A DNA stretch of 64,000 nt from Spirochaetales bacterium (GTDB taxonomy: Bacteria > Spirochaetota > Leptospiria > Leptospirales > Leptonemataceae), in the NCBI GenBank assembly GCA_015075425.1, contig JABTUL010000001.1, forward strand, positions 248,001 through 312,000, in the 5' to 3' direction. Under the pieces are notes generated by a model, which saw only the letters and a list, made by a program, of their open reading frames with translations, was not told where the DNA came from and did no database searches. Below, piece after piece: positions 53,636 through 62,270 of the stretch. A program made the translations under genes and the position numbers. Numbering within the stretch: the first letter of the stretch is position 1; each line of letters starts with the position of its first letter.

Positions 53636-54324
53636 ACTCCGGTTCGCTCGCCCCAGAGAATTTTATGCAATTGTAGCTGGAAGCGAACCGGCAGTTCGCT
53701 CTGCAAAATGAGGTCAGCCAATTGATCGGCGGGCATGCGCCCGGCCACAGGAGAAAAGAGAATGTTACAGACATGAATCAGATCGTGTTCGCGAACCCAA
53801 TGGCAGGCTTCCTGGAAATCCTGAATATCAGCGATGACAAACTTGATTTCATCTGTTGGCTTGAGAAAAGGAAAATTGGCGGCAAAATCATGGGCCGATT
53901 CTCTGGAACCCCGGAGCTTGATGTCCATGACAATGTGAACATAGTCGGGAACTGCTTGCAAAGAGCGATGTCCGCCCGTCTCCAGCAGAATTCTGGACCG
54001 CTTTCTGTTGGTGTGGATAGCCTCAAAGAGCGCGGGCAAATTCCGCTGTAAAAGTGGTTCGCCTCCGGTAATCTGGACGAGGGTGATGTGTTCCGGGATC
54101 AGGGCCAGAAGATCGTTTATGGGAACCTTCTCCCCCGGACCAAAGGAGTGTACCGTATCGCACCAGGTGCAGCGCAAATCACAGCCGGCGGTGCGGATGA
54201 AGAAGCACGGTAAGCCACTGTGCATTCCTTCACCCTGTAAAGAGCTGTAGGTTTCGCAAATAGAGATGACCGACTCCACCAGGGATAACGACTCCCGGGT
54301 TTCGCTGAGGGCAAGAATTTTCAC
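53632..54324 (-). CDS. queE: 7-carboxy-7-deazaguanine synthase (radical SAM)
   Basis: 230 residues. After a short start comes CETYSSLQGEGMHSGLPCFF, then the cluster motif CDLRCTWC (Cys48, Cys52, Cys55, CX3CX2C as in QueE). QITGGEPLLQ binds SAM. It makes 7-carboxy-7-deazaguanine from 6-carboxy-tetrahydropterin. The MDR gene ends 29 bases before its start, and queC follows with a 4-base overlap. No preQ1-type riboswitch was seen in the short upstream gap. Confidence 0.93.
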   Translation of the reverse strand: MKILALSETRESLSLVESVISICETYSSLQGEGMHSGLPCFFIRTAGCDLRCTWCDTVHSFGPGEKVPINDLLALIPEHITLVQITGGEPLLQRNLPALFEAIHTNRKRSRILLETGGHRSLQAVPDYVHIVMDIKLRGSRESAHDFAANFPFLKPTDEIKFVIADIQDFQEACHWVREHDLIHVCNILFSPVAGRMPADQLADLILQSELPVRFQLQLHKILWGERTGV

Positions 54325-54353
54325 ACGAAGACGCGGGTGGGCCCTTCAGTTCT

Positions 54354-55403
54354 TCAGTTCAGCTGGAGAACAACTTTGCCTGCGGTACTGCCGGATTGAA
54401 AAAGTCGGAGGGCATCGGGGGCTTGTTCAAAAGCAAACCGATGTCCTACATGAGGCGGGCGAAGCTTCATCTGGAGCATGGACCGGGCCATGGGTTCGAG
54501 ATCCAAAATGCGGTCCCAGAGCCAGATCAGATTGAAGGCCATTAAACTTTTGTTCTCAGAAATCATGGCCAGCGGATCAAGCCGCGGTCTTTGCAGATAG
54601 GACCAGGCAAGTTTGAGGTAATTGGGCCTTCTTCCGGAAGGCATCCAGTCTGCGGCGCCAAAGAGAACCAATCTTCCCGCCGGCTGCAGCGCCCTGTAGG
54701 CCGGCCAGAAGTACGGACCCATGATGCTGTCTAAAACCAGATCCAGGCCCGGTTGGCCGGTGTAATCTATTGCCCTTTTGAGTTGCTGCTGGAACTGTCG
54801 GGACGTGGAAGAGCGCACAAGAATTTGTTGATCATCCAGATTGTAGCGTTCCTTGAGCAAAGCGATTTTACCCGGGTTTCCCACCGTGGCGATGGCCGTT
54901 GCTCCAAATTTTTGCAACATTTCCAGAGCCAGAAGGCCCACACCGCCTGCCGCTGAGTGAACCAGGACGAGTCCGCCCTTCCTGAGCGCGCCCAGTTCAA
55001 AAAGGGCATAGTACGCCGTTAAACCTTGCGCCAGCAAGGCCGCGCCCTCTTCAAAGGTCCATCCTGCCGGCAATCCCAGCAGGGCGCGCTGGTCGACGCA
55101 CACGTGGCTGGCATAGCCGCCAAACCTGGTCACACCCATGACCTTTTGCTTTTTCTTGAATTTTTTTACTTTAGACCCTGTGGCTATTACTTCACCGGCG
55201 AATTCCAGTCCGGGAATGAATGCTCCAGGCGGCGTGGCCGAGTAAAGGCCCAGACAGGCAAAGATATCGGCGAAATTGAGCCCACTGGCTCGAGAGGCAA
55301 CTACGACTTCTTCGGGCCCGGGGTCGGGAAGGACGTCATCGCGCAATCGCAAACGATCCAGAGATCCTGCCCGACTGATTTCCCAGATGCGCCGTTTATT
55401 CAA
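54354..55403 (-). CDS. MDR-family zinc-less quinone oxidoreductase
   Basis: 349 residues from the TTG at 55403, which overlaps the end of the upstream gene (TTGAATAA); an open frame runs 35 codons further but would lie inside that gene and add nonsense-like sequence. ASGLNFADIFACLGLY, PGLEFAGEVIATGSKV and VHSAAGGVGLLALEMLQKFG (NADPH motif) are those of the quinone reductase / VAT1-like MDR branch without zinc ligands. The start is uncertain. The substrate is unknown; co-transcribed with queE at 29 bases. Confidence 0.8.
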   Translation of the reverse strand: MNKRRIWEISRAGSLDRLRLRDDVLPDPGPEEVVVASRASGLNFADIFACLGLYSATPPGAFIPGLEFAGEVIATGSKVKKFKKKQKVMGVTRFGGYASHVCVDQRALLGLPAGWTFEEGAALLAQGLTAYYALFELGALRKGGLVLVHSAAGGVGLLALEMLQKFGATAIATVGNPGKIALLKERYNLDDQQILVRSSTSRQFQQQLKRAIDYTGQPGLDLVLDSIMGPYFWPAYRALQPAGRLVLFGAADWMPSGRRPNYLKLAWSYLQRPRLDPLAMISENKSLMAFNLIWLWDRILDLEPMARSMLQMKLRPPHVGHRFAFEQAPDALRLFQSGSTAGKVVLQLN

Positions 55404-55983
55404 TTTCGTAAAGCTTTGCCTGGGAGGTGCCCGGCAGGCCTGATCCGGTGACGATTTCAACAGTACCGACAGCCAGATCGCGGTTGGAGAAGCAGCCCAG
55501 AAAAACATTGCTGCGGGGATTGCCGGCTTTTAGCGGGATACTGAATGCCAGTTCGTCGTTTTTCCGTTTTACATCCACATGTTTACAATTTTCTATCTGC
55601 AATCCATCAAGAGCGGTGAGGTTGTTCAATTGTTCCGTCAATTTTTCCGCTTCTGTGGGTGAGAAGGTTCCCAGTTTAATCAGGTAGCGTGCGCCGGTGG
55701 GGGCGGCTGCCGGTTTTTCCGGAAGGACTTCTGTGGTGGCCGGCGGTCGGGCATTGGCAAAACTCTGGCCCTTTTTGTCCGGATAAACGATGGGATTCTC
55801 CCGGGTGCGATCCGAAAGGCGCAGGCCAGCAAGAACACCCAGGGCAAAAGCCAGAAGCGCCAAAATGAAAGCCGTAACATAGGCTCTGTTGCTGGAGCGG
55901 CGCTCCGGTGTACCGGTCGTATAAGCGGGTGCAGGATCGGCGGGTCTTTGCCGGATCATCCGGGAGAAATCTACGTTCTGCAT
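55396..55983 (-). CDS. single-pass membrane protein with SPOR-like periplasmic domain
   Basis: 195 residues. A short cytoplasmic part with Arg is followed by one transmembrane helix (about 35-55), a proline/lysine linker, and a C-terminal domain starting YLIKLGTFSPTEAEKLTEQL, like the first strand and helix of SPOR domains that bind denuded peptidoglycan at division sites. A full SPOR pattern is not evident, so the match is tentative. Probably first gene of the run to queE, queC and kdsB. Confidence 0.55.
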   Translation of the reverse strand: MQNVDFSRMIRQRPADPAPAYTTGTPERRSSNRAYVTAFILALLAFALGVLAGLRLSDRTRENPIVYPDKKGQSFANARPPATTEVLPEKPAAAPTGARYLIKLGTFSPTEAEKLTEQLNNLTALDGLQIENCKHVDVKRKNDELAFSIPLKAGNPRSNVFLGCFSNRDLAVGTVEIVTGSGLPGTSQAKLYEIE

Positions 55984-56053
55984 AGCGGCTTAGCAAAAAT
56001 ATCGGATGCTCTGCCTTTTCAGACCGAAATAATAAAAAGAGAGTCTCGAATTT

Positions 56054-56938
56054 GTGCTCCGAATTATGCCAGAAGTTAAGATCATTTTACGTGTCCTTTC
56101 TTTCCTGCTTCTGGGCACGGCCTGTCTGGCCATGCAGCGCACCGATCCTGTTGCCTTCTTTGAGCGCACCTTTGAACTGGAAGAATATACCCTGACAGCT
56201 CAGGACGAAGAAACCCTGAAATCCTTAATCGAGACAAAATGGCAGAGCGACATGGTTGCCGTGGTGCAGGGTACGGCCTGTATTTCTGGCGGCCCGCAAG
56301 TGGCTCGCAACTACGCCTCCATGCGCGGTCGCGAAGGAGAGCATCTGCTGCTCCGGCTGGGAGTTCCCCGCAACCGTATCCGGCCCGCTGAACCGCGCAT
56401 TTTCACCGACGAACCGCGTCGCGAATACAGACGTTTGCAGATCGTATTTTATGCCACGCCCCAGGCGGCGGAGGAAGCTTTGCGTCAGGAAAAACCGACA
56501 GCCCTGTGGCTCTATTTACTGATTCCTGTAGCTTTGATCCTGTTATTTTCATTGATCCGAAAAATCCGGCGGCCCGCAAATTTACTCGAGCATCAGCTAA
56601 CGCAAGAAGAGGGCCAGGCGCTTGCAACATTGACCGGTGGCATGGTTGTTCCCTTGCCCACCAAAGAACCCACTCAGACAAGGAAAAAATCCATGGCCAG
56701 AAAGAAAGAAACCCGTATTACACCCATATCCATACGCGGCGCGCTCAGTCGGGGCTATGAGACCCGGACTCTGGCGGAAATTTCCCGTTCGCCTGTGTCT
56801 GCCCTTGAAGGCCTCACTCCGCGGCATGCTCGTCTGCTGGAAGAGGCCTTTGGTGTGCGCACTGTGGAGGATCTGGCCAGTTTACGCTACGTAGAAATTG
56901 CCCGGGCCATCGCCGTTCTTTCCCGCTACGAATCTTGA
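56054..56938 (+). CDS. OmpA-like periplasmic domain joined to a cytoplasmic helix-hairpin-helix region
   Basis: 294 residues, starting with GTG (ATG at 56066 is an alternative). Residues 1-27 are a signal or anchor. About 40-140 has an OmpA-like pattern (VVQGTACISGG, YASMRGREGEHLLLRLGVPR, then NRIRPAEPR and RRLQIVFY). A helix at about 150-170 follows, then a Lys-rich stretch and a C-terminal region with SALEGLTPRHARLLEEAFGV, typical of helix-hairpin-helix DNA- or protein-binding modules. The combination with an OmpA-type domain is unusual. It converges on the DUF115 gene with a 13-base overlap. Confidence 0.6.
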   Translation: MLRIMPEVKIILRVLSFLLLGTACLAMQRTDPVAFFERTFELEEYTLTAQDEETLKSLIETKWQSDMVAVVQGTACISGGPQVARNYASMRGREGEHLLLRLGVPRNRIRPAEPRIFTDEPRREYRRLQIVFYATPQAAEEALRQEKPTALWLYLLIPVALILLFSLIRKIRRPANLLEHQLTQEEGQALATLTGGMVVPLPTKEPTQTRKKSMARKKETRITPISIRGALSRGYETRTLAEISRSPVSALEGLTPRHARLLEEAFGVRTVEDLASLRYVEIARAIAVLSRYES

Positions 56939-58665
56939 GGGCGGCTTAGATAAATGGAAATCCAGCGGCGATGCGACCGGGCGCTGCCAAGAAGGGCCCG
57001 GTACAGACTGAGCGTTTGTTCGATGGCCTCTTCCAGACGGCTGGCCCGATTTTGACTCTGCACAATGGCGGCCTGGGTGGCAGCCCCGAGAAGACGCACG
57101 GACTCCGCCGATTCTTGCAGCTTGCGGTCCACGCGGTCCAGCTCTTCTGTAAGCGCCGGAGTGATTGTTTCTGTTGTTTCGAGGCCGCGCAAGGCCTCTG
57201 TCAGGATTTCTATAAGGGAAGCAAACTCAGTGTCGAGCTCTTCAAGGCGCTCCTGGAATTTCAATTGGTCAAAAGCAAAGTGTGCACCGCTGAGGTCCCG
57301 TTTTTGCAGCTGCGGCAGGTCCTGTAGAAAGGCTTCCAGAGAAATCGCTTCGAGTCCCTGAATTTTTAGGGGACTCGCGCGCGATGTCAGCAGCCGGCAC
57401 TGTTTTTGGTCCAGTACAAATCGGTTGCTCAGCCAGTTATAAAATACAATCATTTTATCGTTGGTAGGTAGTGGGCCGGTATGGCCGGGCAGGAAGCGCT
57501 CGGGTAGAGCGCGACGCTGGCTGCGATTGTGCATTTCCCGGCGGAACAGTCGTCCTTCCTTTAGATTGAGTCTTTCTTCCAGAATGGCTCCGCTGGCATG
57601 CACTCGCGTGTCCGGGAAAGAAAGATCGAGTCCGCTGAAGATAATGGTACGGAAGCCCATTTTCAGGGCCAGATCATAAGCGTTGGTTGTAACGGAGCCG
57701 CCGTAGGCTACCTGCCCTGCTTCCTCGCGGGCAAAGGATTCAAAGAATCGGCCCAGCGGCAGCGGTGAGGAGAGAAAATACAATTTTTCTAAATCAATGA
57801 GACGCAGACTGCGATTGCAGGTGGCCGGATCGGCTACAAAGATAGCCTGGCCCGTGTAACCCTCCAGGTAGTAGCTATTGACCGGCTGCGGATCCACAGT
57901 GACCACCAGATCCGGATCGATGCCCGCACTGCTAAGGACGTAAAGGGCCGTATCGACAACGATCAAAAAGAATCGTTCACGATTTTCTCTAATGGCCTGA
58001 AGATCGGCGGACAGACTGGGCCCTGCAGCGCAGATCAGAGCCGTTTGGTCTTTGTAGCGCTCAAAGAGGCGAGCGACGGGTCTTGACCGCTCAATCCAGG
58101 GCCAGTTCAAAATCAGATTGCGGGCCCATTCGCGATCAAAGCGCGCCATGGTGGCCTGGTTTACCGATTTTCTATGGATCAATTGTTCGATCAGCGTGCG
58201 GCTCTGCTGCAAAGCCGCAGCCGTGGGTCGGTGCGTGTACAGAGCCAGTTCTTCTATAGATTTGCCGGAAAGAAAAGTTTCCAGGGATTCGCGGGAAAGT
58301 GGCGGCACCAAAATGTTTAAGTTATCTTTATATTTCAGAAAATTATACCGGGCCAGGGCAGCCGCAAGAATCAGCGCATGGGATTCGATCCAGATGACCT
58401 GGCAATCGAGAGTCAGGGCCCTTTCCACCAGATATCCGAGTCCGGCTCCAACAAAAAAAACGGTCTGTCCCGGAGAAAGGCCAAGGCCTTCCCATTGTCT
58501 CAGGGTTTCCGTTTCCGCCTTACGGCTGTGCAGTCGCAGCCCGTCCGGACGGGGATCTTCTTGAAAGGTCTGGATATCAGCAATGGCCGGCAGACTGAGT
58601 CGGTCCTGAACAAAATAGTCCCATTGTTTTTTCAGCCGGTTGGCATCGATTTCAAACGATGGCAC
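56926..58665 (-). CDS. DUF115 (motility accessory factor-like) protein
   Basis: 579 residues. Family blocks include VFFVGAGLGYLVERAL near residue 70, ALICAAGPSLSADLQAI in the middle and VTVDPQP, AYGGSVTTNAYDLALKMG and IFSGLDLSFPDTRVHASG after it, as in DUF115 / Maf flagellin-glycosylation proteins and MptE-like pterin pyrophosphokinases. The C-terminal 150 residues are a coiled-coil-like addition. It probably modifies flagellin or another envelope protein; no flagellar gene is nearby. It overlaps the ABC ATPase by 14 bases. Confidence 0.8.
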   Translation of the reverse strand: MPSFEIDANRLKKQWDYFVQDRLSLPAIADIQTFQEDPRPDGLRLHSRKAETETLRQWEGLGLSPGQTVFFVGAGLGYLVERALTLDCQVIWIESHALILAAALARYNFLKYKDNLNILVPPLSRESLETFLSGKSIEELALYTHRPTAAALQQSRTLIEQLIHRKSVNQATMARFDREWARNLILNWPWIERSRPVARLFERYKDQTALICAAGPSLSADLQAIRENRERFFLIVVDTALYVLSSAGIDPDLVVTVDPQPVNSYYLEGYTGQAIFVADPATCNRSLRLIDLEKLYFLSSPLPLGRFFESFAREEAGQVAYGGSVTTNAYDLALKMGFRTIIFSGLDLSFPDTRVHASGAILEERLNLKEGRLFRREMHNRSQRRALPERFLPGHTGPLPTNDKMIVFYNWLSNRFVLDQKQCRLLTSRASPLKIQGLEAISLEAFLQDLPQLQKRDLSGAHFAFDQLKFQERLEELDTEFASLIEILTEALRGLETTETITPALTEELDRVDRKLQESAESVRLLGAATQAAIVQSQNRASRLEEAIEQTLSLYRALLGSARSHRRWISIYLSRPQDS

Positions 58666-59437
58666 AGAAGTAGCGCCCGTGCTTATTATGGATGGAAAGT
58701 TTCATATCATAGAGTTCGCTGATACGTTCCGATTGCAACGCCTCTTCGAGCAGGCCCTGAAAAAAGACCTGGCCCTTTTTGAGTAGCAATACATGCGTCG
58801 TCAGCGGATGGATTTCTTCGATTCTGTGCAGGACGCAGAGAGTATGCAGTTGTCTGGTTTCGATCGTTCTTTGCCAGATTTGTTCTATCTCGTAGCGGTT
58901 GGGAATATCCAGGCTTTCGTAGGGTTCATCCAGGATGAGAATTTCAGGTTCCTTCATTAAGGCGCGTAAGAGGAGAATCTTGCGCTGCTCGCCGGCAGAC
59001 AGGCGGCCAAAGGGGCGGTGCGGGGGAATGCTTGAATGAAAATTTTCCATGAGACGCCTGGCCTGGGCCTGACGGGGTGTATAGTCATGGTAGCTGGCCA
59101 GGCTGTCGTCGCTACCGGTAAGGACAACTTCCAGAGCGGTAATAGCCGGATGATAAACACACAATTCTTTTTGTAGAGCAGGCTGAAATAGACCGATTCT
59201 CTCGCGGTAGCGCCAGGCAGAAATTCCCTGACCCACTTTCCGGTCGAGCACGGTTGCCTGCCCGCTCAAAGGCCAGCTGTAAGCACAAAGAATGCTGATC
59301 AACGTGGATTTTCCGGCGCCATTGGGTCCAAGGATACACCATTGTTCACCGGGCTTGAATACAAAAGAAACATTGTCCAGAATCCGGGCGTTCTCTTTTT
59401 CATAGACGATGTTCTGCAAAGAAATGATAGGTTTCAA
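58652..59437 (-). CDS. orphan ABC ATPase
   Basis: 261 residues. Walker A LGPNGAGKST, signature FGRLSAGEQRKILLLRAL and Walker B EILILDEPYESLD are intact; VLHRIEEI provides the switch His. It resembles the single-domain group that includes ModF-like and YlmA-like ATPases. No permease lies in the window. It overlaps the HDOD gene by 4 bases and the DUF115 gene by 14, so the three are translated together. Confidence 0.8.
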   Translation of the reverse strand: MKPIISLQNIVYEKENARILDNVSFVFKPGEQWCILGPNGAGKSTLISILCAYSWPLSGQATVLDRKVGQGISAWRYRERIGLFQPALQKELCVYHPAITALEVVLTGSDDSLASYHDYTPRQAQARRLMENFHSSIPPHRPFGRLSAGEQRKILLLRALMKEPEILILDEPYESLDIPNRYEIEQIWQRTIETRQLHTLCVLHRIEEIHPLTTHVLLLKKGQVFFQGLLEEALQSERISELYDMKLSIHNKHGRYFCAIV

Positions 59438-60921
59438 GACGATTGGTAAAGGGCTTTCAGTTTCTGGGTGAGCGCTTGAAACTGGCTTTCTGTTTCGATG
59501 GCGAAGGCCTGCAGTACTTCCTGCTCGAGGAATATGAACCCCTTCTTATTGCTCAGGGATTCTTCAATGCGAGTAGCCAGATACACATGGTAGACCGCAT
59601 CTCTGTATTCTGGTGGCGCATGCAGGGGACGGCTCTGGTAGCGCACGGACTCGGTGAGGGTAGCCGGGAAGCGCCAGCGCTCCATGAGCTGGCCGCCAAT
59701 TTCTGGATGAGCGATTCCCAGCATATTTTCTTCCAGTGCTGTGGCCGAGCGCACACTGCGACGATCATACAGTTCTTGAATGATTTTCACCTGTCGTTCA
59801 TCCAGAGACAGAAGTACGATTTTGCCCAGATAGTGGAGGAGTCCTGCAATGGTTACAACATCGGATAGTTGCGCCTTACCTGCTGCCAGTTGCCGCGCAA
59901 AAAAAGAAACACGATGAGAACGCTCCCAGATCTGTTCTAATTCGCGAATGCGGTAGCGGGCGTTGATGACATTGGTAACTCCGGTAACCATCAGAAGATT
60001 CTTCACCGTCTTCAAGCCGATAACTTTGACTGCATCGGTGAGCGTGGGATTGCGAATGCGATTCATGTAGCCGGCAGAATGCACCAGTTTCAGAACAGAA
60101 GAAGTGAGTGCCGGGTCCCGCTGGATTTCGGAGGCAATGCGTTGCACGGAGGCTTGTTCGGAATCACAGAGTTTGATCAGGTTGGCAATGAAATCGGGAA
60201 AACTGGGAATATCGCGGACTTCATGGGCGACGCGTTCCAGAAAGGTTTTGCGGAGCTGCGGGGTAACAACGGATCGCGGGATGCGAAAGAAGGTGGTGCT
60301 CTGGCCTTTGCTGGATTCAATGCGAAAGGAACCCGGGTCAAGCCCCGCATTGTGCATGAGAGTCAGACAGAGGAGAATGCCGAGTCCTGCTCCTTCCTGT
60401 TCATCGCTGTTCTGCTCCATGGCCGATTCAAAAGATACGGCCGGGTTAAAACTCTTAATCCGGGTGGAGATGCGTTCCCATTCCGGGGGCAGGATCTCGT
60501 AGTCGCTCTGGATTTCAAACTCAAGGTCCTCCTCCAGACGCAAAGTGAATCGGACTGCCTTCATCATTTCCGGGTGTGCCAGAAGCCAGTCATCCCAGTT
60601 TTCGATGGCCTCATCACGGAAGCCGCGAATTCCGCGCTGGTAGTCAACGTCCTGGGCCAGATTCAGTCCCTTTTCCTGGAAGTACAACCGTTTAGCAAAC
60701 CCGCGGGCCGCATTGGTCAGGGCCTCTTTCAAAAGAACGAGTACCATCTCCGTCAAAAAGCCGATCCCCAGTTCAGCCAGAAGACGGCCCAGAAAGCCGC
60801 CCAGCTCCTGCTGGCTCTTGTCCAGAAAGGTTCCCCGGTTTAAGACCAGAGGTTCTCCGGCCAGCACCTCGCGGATCCGGACCGATGGATCTTTGATGGT
60901 GAGGTCAGCCATGTCTGTCAC
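59434..60921 (-). CDS. HDOD-domain regulator with N-terminal ATPase-like region
   Basis: 495 residues. The C-terminal half is an HDOD domain: VAHEVRDIPSFPDFIANLIK, EIQRDPALTSSVLKLVHSAG, TDAVKVIGLKTVKNLLMVTG and later HPEIGGQLMERW. HD residues are reduced, as in non-enzymatic HDOD proteins. The N-terminal half has LLKEALTNAARGFAKR and GAGLGILLCLTLMHNAG, recalling the N and G2 boxes of histidine-kinase-like ATPases, although the acidic G1 box is not evident. A start at residue 4 (ATG 60912) is possible. First gene of the ABC-DUF115 run. Confidence 0.75.
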   Translation of the reverse strand: MTDMADLTIKDPSVRIREVLAGEPLVLNRGTFLDKSQQELGGFLGRLLAELGIGFLTEMVLVLLKEALTNAARGFAKRLYFQEKGLNLAQDVDYQRGIRGFRDEAIENWDDWLLAHPEMMKAVRFTLRLEEDLEFEIQSDYEILPPEWERISTRIKSFNPAVSFESAMEQNSDEQEGAGLGILLCLTLMHNAGLDPGSFRIESSKGQSTTFFRIPRSVVTPQLRKTFLERVAHEVRDIPSFPDFIANLIKLCDSEQASVQRIASEIQRDPALTSSVLKLVHSAGYMNRIRNPTLTDAVKVIGLKTVKNLLMVTGVTNVINARYRIRELEQIWERSHRVSFFARQLAAGKAQLSDVVTIAGLLHYLGKIVLLSLDERQVKIIQELYDRRSVRSATALEENMLGIAHPEIGGQLMERWRFPATLTESVRYQSRPLHAPPEYRDAVYHVYLATRIEESLSNKKGFIFLEQEVLQAFAIETESQFQALTQKLKALYQSS

Positions 60922-60957
60922 AGGGAGCGGCTATACTCGAAGAAAAGGAAAGGAAGT

Positions 60958-61209
60958 ATGGCACAGGATAAATCACTATGGAAGGAACTACCCGCCCGTC
61001 AAGCCGGGATTTACCGTAAGTATCGGGACGGGATGGTAGAAATTCAGGCAAAAATCAGGGGGAAGGAAGAGATCGCTGCTTTTCTGGCCAGTGTGGAAAT
61101 CGCCTTAACACGCGAGTTTGAGCTGGGCCGGTTGCGATCCCAGAAAGAAGGGCGATCTTTACCGGGGGTTCCGCTCCGTGAAGTCAAGGCCCTGCGGCCG
61201 ACGGCCTGA
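60958..61209 (+). CDS. small cytoplasmic protein, unknown function
   Basis: 83 residues, with AAGGAAG 4 bases before the ATG. It is helical and charged: WKELPARQAGIYRKYRDGMV near the start and FLASVEIALTREFELGRLRS in the middle, no cysteine, no membrane segment. Not recognised. A single gene divergent from the HDOD gene and convergent with the secreted protein gene. Confidence 0.55.
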   Translation: MAQDKSLWKELPARQAGIYRKYRDGMVEIQAKIRGKEEIAAFLASVEIALTREFELGRLRSQKEGRSLPGVPLREVKALRPTA

Positions 61210-61259
61210 CCCGGATTATTCCTGAAAGCAGGAGGGGCACCGCTCGGGCCCCCCACGCA

Positions 61260-62198
61260 TCAATAGTTCTTCATCTTGTCCGGAAGAACGTAGGTTGCTT
61301 TGAAGGCAACCGGATTGGCCGGTGTTTCCCCTTCTGCGAGGGCTCTCCCTTTTTGCGCTTCATAGGCATCGGCCTGGACCTTATCAAAAAGGACGATGGC
61401 CACCCGGTTAAAGAACTTATAATTTTCGCGAAACTCGGAGTAATGGTGTGAGGTAAAGATCACCCGCTGGCGCGAATGTTGCATGGTGTACTTGTGATCT
61501 TTGAGGGTGGTGTGCATCTTTTTGCGCACTTCATCGGGCGTTGGCGGGACGTAATTGGTTTCCGTCACCTTGTCAAAGGTTGGCCCTACATTGCCATAGA
61601 GCTGGAAGGGCAGTCCTTTGGTCGGATTTTCCATGGCATAACTCAGGTACCGCCAGAAAGGGGGCTTGAAAGGAGGAATGGGTTCTGTGGCTGCGACCGA
61701 CTCGCGCATACGCTCCCAGATTTTCTTCTGGGCCAGAAAGGCTGCCTCTTTATCCTTCCAGATTTCACTTTCGGGGATATCGGCCGGGGTACTGGTGATG
61801 TAATGCACAAGATAGGTGTCTTTTTCTGGATCATTGGGCCGCCAGCCAGGATAGGGTATCCACTGCCGATTCTTTTCAAAAACGGCATCGGTCTCCCAGT
61901 AGGCAAAGATGTAAGCATGCAAATTGATGGGTTCATCCGTTGAGTTGAGCAGCTCAAAATTGACATCCAGGAATTCACCGTTTCCGTGAGAGGCAAAGCG
62001 GCGGACAAAGTTCACGTTGCTTACCTTGAAGCGGTAATCGGTGCGTCGTACCGGGTCGTATTTGGAGAGGTCGTACTTATCAGGTTCCCCGGCCGGTTTG
62101 TGATCGTCCGTCGCTGCCGTTTCCCGGATATTTTCCTGGGCAAATAACAGCCCGGAGCTGACGATAAGAGCAAATACAATGGCTTTGCGATACAACAT
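61260..62198 (-). CDS. secreted protein, unknown function
   Basis: 312 residues with a classical signal peptide (about 1-20, ending LLFAQ). Acidic linker, then a beta-rich domain with DYRFKVSNVNFVRRFASHGN, EFLDVNFELLNSTDEPINLH and AYWETDA, followed by many Trp and Pro, and a tail with TYVLPDKMKNY. No Cys. The size and location would suit a spirochaetal periplasmic or flagellar-sheath protein, but no family could be matched. No strong promoter seen. Confidence 0.6.
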   Translation of the reverse strand: MLYRKAIVFALIVSSGLLFAQENIRETAATDDHKPAGEPDKYDLSKYDPVRRTDYRFKVSNVNFVRRFASHGNGEFLDVNFELLNSTDEPINLHAYIFAYWETDAVFEKNRQWIPYPGWRPNDPEKDTYLVHYITSTPADIPESEIWKDKEAAFLAQKKIWERMRESVAATEPIPPFKPPFWRYLSYAMENPTKGLPFQLYGNVGPTFDKVTETNYVPPTPDEVRKKMHTTLKDHKYTMQHSRQRVIFTSHHYSEFRENYKFFNRVAIVLFDKVQADAYEAQKGRALAEGETPANPVAFKATYVLPDKMKNY

Positions 62199-62270
62199 AG
62201 TTTCCTCTGCCTTTTATTATCGAGAATCCGGAAGGGTAGTTTAACCCCATTCGCCGGATTCCAGCACCGG

